Assembly: GCA_009746045.1 (NCBI GenBank)
Contig: RPFO01001570.1
Span: 1-26,520, forward strand
Reading direction: 5' to 3'
Length of the DNA stretch: 26,520 bases
Origin: Mesostigma viride
Taxonomy: Eukaryota > Streptophyta > Mesostigmatophyceae > Mesostigmatales > Mesostigmataceae
In this document: positions 24,344-26,520 of the stretch, one piece after another
Layout of the letters: each line of letters starts with the position of its first letter
Numbering within the stretch: the stretch's first letter is position 1
Made by a program: the position numbers and the translations under genes
Notes under the pieces: model-generated
Database searches by the model: none
What the model was told of the DNA's origin: nothing
Seen by the model: the letters and a program-made list of their open reading frames with translations, nothing else

Positions 24344-25024
24344 TCAAATAAGCTCGTTTTTAACTGGCAACTTGCCGTTCCATTTGTTAAATGCACTCTT
24401 CATGATAGGAATATCGCGAGTGAAGTACAATTTGTACCCGTCCGCGCGCAAGGGCGGAGGGTGCCCTCGCTTTTCGATGAACTCGCTGTACACCATGCCA
24501 CCGAAAGTCATTAGATGGACGGCGTCAAAAAGATTGTGGCCGTAGACACTTTTTAAAAAATCCACGCAGCGATAGGGGATCGTGTTTTCCTTATCGTCCG
24601 TGTCGATCTCCCCGCGAATTTCTTGCATGCTTTGCACGGTCTCCCCGAAAGCGTCTCGTAGAGGTCGGAGTTTCTTGTTCGAGGTCATTGCAGCCATGAC
24701 GTCCGAAATCCTGACCCAGGCCGTGTCGCTTGCAAAAACGTCCCGGGGGCTGCTGTTCATGGCAGAACAAAGCGCTCCGACGTTCACTGTGCCGTCGGGA
24801 CGAACAAGAAATTCGATAAAGCTCTCTGCTAGCGTGTTCGGGATGGAAAATCGATCAGGTGGAGAGAGATTCGTCGTTGTCTCCGTCGCAATCGACCGCC
24901 TCGCCATCGCGTTGTTTTCCTCTTCGGTCTCTTCCGGGACTTCCGGGAGCTTGCGCAGCGCGCGCTTGCTCCTTTTGCGAGAAGGGGCGGACTGACCGGG
25001 TTCGAGCATATTTATCTTCCCCAT
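24344..25024 (-). CDS. Unknown protein with nuclear-type basic N-terminus
   Basis: ATG at 25022-25024, 226 codons; the frame is open further upstream, but upstream Met codons lie inside the NifS coding strand and its 5' flank. The N-terminus has APSRKRSKRALRKLPEVPEE (basic, likely nuclear targeting). The middle part reads FLVRPDGTVNVGALCSAMNS and WVRISDVMAAMTSNKKLRPL, with a loose resemblance to KilA-N-type DNA-binding modules (R-x-D-G-x-V-N-x-x-x-L-C); I do not rely on it. The end (YGHNLFDAVHLMTFGGMVYS) is helical. A TATA-like AAATAAATATC stands about 25 bases before the ATG, in the 88-base divergent gap shared with NifS. Confidence 0.6.
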   Translation of the reverse strand: MGKINMLEPGQSAPSRKRSKRALRKLPEVPEETEEENNAMARRSIATETTTNLSPPDRFSIPNTLAESFIEFLVRPDGTVNVGALCSAMNSSPRDVFASDTAWVRISDVMAAMTSNKKLRPLRDAFGETVQSMQEIRGEIDTDDKENTIPYRCVDFLKSVYGHNLFDAVHLMTFGGMVYSEFIEKRGHPPPLRADGYKLYFTRDIPIMKSAFNKWNGKLPVKNELI

Positions 25025-25111
25025 GGTGTGTCTTGTGGAGATATTTATTTCGCGAATCGTTGAACGAACCGATTTTGTGCAGAATTGTATTCCCTGCTGA
25101 TAACAGAACAC

Positions 25112-26230
25112 ATGAGAGAGATCTACCTCGACAACAATAGCACGACGAAGCCGCATCCAGAGGTAGTCAAGGTGATGACGTCCGTGTCGAAAGATCTGTA
25201 CGGAAACCCCTCTTCTTCGCACGAGATTGGTAAGAGGGCGAGAAATGTGGTAGAAAAGGCGCGCGCCATGATAGCAAAATATCTCAAGGAGCCATGCAAG
25301 TCGATCGTGTTTACATCCGGCGCCACAGAATCGATGAACATCGTACTTAATGGCGTTATGGAAAGAAACGGGTACGAAGGTGTCGTCATCACTTCTGAAA
25401 TCGAACATCCCGCTGGTATCAAGCCGCTTGAACATCTTGCAGACAAACACAAAGTAGAGATTGTTCGGATCCCGGTAGACAGAAACGGATTCGTTTTGCT
25501 AGAGAAGATCCAAGAGGCGATGAAAAAGTATGGGAAGCGCGTCAAACTAGTGAGCATTATTTACGCCAATAACGAAATCGGAACGTTACAAGATCTCGGC
25601 GCTATCCGAAAAATTGTCGGAAAGCGAGTCCACTTTCATTCAGATACCACCCAGGCCGCGGGTAAATTTAAGATCCGAGGCGTGCACAATCTTGACAGTT
25701 ACGTATTGTCCGGACACAAAATCCATTCCGTGAAAGGTGTCGGGGCGTTGATCATGAGAAAAGACCCTTCTTGTCTTTCCCCGCTCGCTTGGGGAGGTGG
25801 ACAGGAACGTGCCGTAAGGCCAGGTACGGAATCACCGCCCCTCATATGCGCGTTAGCCGAAGCTGTAAAGTTGAACTGCGTTAGAGGCCGGTCGGACGTT
25901 GCGCGAATCAGGAAAATGCGCAAATATCTAGTCCAGCGTCTTGTGGCTAGAGGTGGCGTCATGAACGGTCCTGAAAATCCCGAGGACGTGTTGCCGAACT
26001 TGGTATCCGTGTCGCTTCCTGTCCGTAGTTCGCGCGCGCTCGTCAAGCGGTTGGCGGCAAAGGGGATTGCGGTCTCGACAGGTTCTGCCTGTCACTTGTT
26101 GAAACGGAGCGAGACTCTTAAAGCCATTGGTCTTCCTATCGAGAAAGAGAAGGGGACAGTGCGCATCGGGTTAAGTTCCCAGACGACAAAAGAGGAACTA
26201 GACGAGTTTGTTACTTATGCCTTTCTTTGA
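25112..26230 (+). CDS. NifS-like cysteine desulfurase
   Basis: ATG 25112 (MREIYLDNNSTTKPHPEV is the usual start), stop at 26228-26230, 372 codons, intact. A PLP-dependent fold-type I enzyme that takes sulfur from cysteine for iron-sulfur clusters or thiolation of tRNA. Seen: NPSSSHEIGKRAR, FTSGATESMNIVLNGV (PLP phosphate), SEIEHPAG (His over the ring), HSDTTQAAGKF (Asp), SGHKIHSVKGVGALIM (Lys Schiff base), GGGQERAVRPGTESPPL, and STGSACHLLK, with the catalytic Cys in a short loop as in group II NifS/IscS. African swine fever virus has a NifS-like protein of similar size, so this is known in the phylum. With two iron enzymes (Rieske and 2OG) in the same stretch, an iron-sulfur role would be economical; that is inference. 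Confidence 0.9.
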   Translation: MREIYLDNNSTTKPHPEVVKVMTSVSKDLYGNPSSSHEIGKRARNVVEKARAMIAKYLKEPCKSIVFTSGATESMNIVLNGVMERNGYEGVVITSEIEHPAGIKPLEHLADKHKVEIVRIPVDRNGFVLLEKIQEAMKKYGKRVKLVSIIYANNEIGTLQDLGAIRKIVGKRVHFHSDTTQAAGKFKIRGVHNLDSYVLSGHKIHSVKGVGALIMRKDPSCLSPLAWGGGQERAVRPGTESPPLICALAEAVKLNCVRGRSDVARIRKMRKYLVQRLVARGGVMNGPENPEDVLPNLVSVSLPVRSSRALVKRLAAKGIAVSTGSACHLLKRSETLKAIGLPIEKEKGTVRIGLSSQTTKEELDEFVTYAFL

Positions 26231-26520
26231 TTTTGGTCGCGTAGATACTTTAGTTTTCCTACTATATCATCTCCTGTTTTTCCCCGTGTTCCGAAAGAAG
26301 AAGCATTCATAGGCGCATTGTCAGCTAAACGTTTTGAAAGGTCTCTCATCAATCTTTCTTGTTCTTTCGTCGGCGGATTGTACTCATAATTCGTTCTCAA
26401 AAACACCAAGTCGTCAGTTTCTAACAAGTTTTTGAGTCTCTTTATCTCTACTTCGTTATCGTTTATAGTCGCTGAGAGAATCGAGATTTGTTTATTTAAG
26501 TCGTATGCATGTTGGGACCT
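26215..26520 (-). CDS. Coiled-coil protein, N-terminus outside the window
   Basis: Open from the window edge to a stop at 26215, about 101 codons visible. The edge-proximal part (AYDLNKQISILSATINDNEV, EIKRLKNLLETDD) has heptad-like hydrophobic positions, a coiled coil. It continues EYNPPTKEQERLMRDLSKRL and ends SSFGTRGKTGDDIVGKLKYL, basic. The family is unknown. It overlaps the end of NifS by 16 bases, convergent. Confidence 0.6.
   Translation of the reverse strand, partial: RSQHAYDLNKQISILSATINDNEVEIKRLKNLLETDDLVFLRTNYEYNPPTKEQERLMRDLSKRLADNAPMNASSFGTRGKTGDDIVGKLKYLRDQNQRKA

Noticed and set aside
24344-25024. KilA-N or BRO-type DNA-binding protein
   Set aside because: Only a short RPDGTVNVGALC-like stretch resembles KilA-N and the rest does not follow the family, so no function is assigned.
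24344-25450. Upstream extension of the 24344 gene to 25450
   Set aside because: The extra 142 codons lie antisense to the well-supported NifS gene; a good ATG and TATA-like element at 25024 give a natural start.
1-26520. tRNA or rRNA genes
   Set aside because: No cloverleaf with a T-arm GTTCRA core in a plausible setting and no rRNA-like conserved stretch was noticed by eye; a tRNAscan run would be decisive.

Overview
This window looks like a stretch of a large eukaryotic DNA virus (Nucleocytoviricota), either as a free viral genome or as viral DNA integrated in a protist chromosome. The genes are intronless, densely packed on both strands, and spaced or overlapped by a few bases. They include a VLTF-2-like late transcription factor with the CWHC...FCS..CA zinc motif, a SET-domain protein, a class 3 lipase, an OTU-like protease, MYND and F-box proteins, a 2OG-Fe(II) oxygenase, a Rieske oxygenase, a NifS-type cysteine desulfurase, an HNH nuclease, a Vsr-like nuclease, and many small membrane or unrecognised proteins. 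Several promoters have a clear TATA box.

Layout. 1-1405: a nuclease-like gene cut by the window edge, a four-helix membrane protein, and the C-terminal half of a conserved viral gene. 1406-6624: a complete tyrosine-recombinase (YR) retrotransposon bounded by about 380-bp direct repeats and read on the minus strand (Gag-like protein, RT-RNase H, 2A-like motif, tyrosine recombinase). 6625-6891: the N-terminal half of the same viral gene, so the element sits inside that gene, in the same orientation. 6940-10121: HNH protein and a long Ala/Glu-rich coiled-coil protein, perhaps one reading frame. 10234-13382: SET protein, a small HMG/YABBY-like basic protein, VLTF-2-like factor and two unknowns. 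13469-17474: lipase, small membrane proteins and OTU protein. 17379-20931: MYND, 2OG oxygenase, a DUF2314-like small protein, two paralogous mini membrane proteins and Rieske oxygenase. 21004-23210: two genes set among composite intergenic repeats (a conserved block plus 32-bp tandem units). 23290-26520: a TATA-driven gene, small membrane protein, a nuclear-looking unknown, NifS, and an edge-cut coiled-coil protein.

A striking property is that at least ten genes, viral and retroelement alike, change reading frame by one base, most often at a homopolymer, with few or no stop codons inside the merged frames. The two terminal repeats of the element differ from each other only by three homopolymer-length changes. 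This points mainly to indel errors in an unpolished long-read assembly, not to gene decay. On that reading most genes are functional and the only real lesion is the retrotransposon insertion, which is recent. Alternatively the region is an endogenous viral element starting to decay. The window alone cannot settle which.
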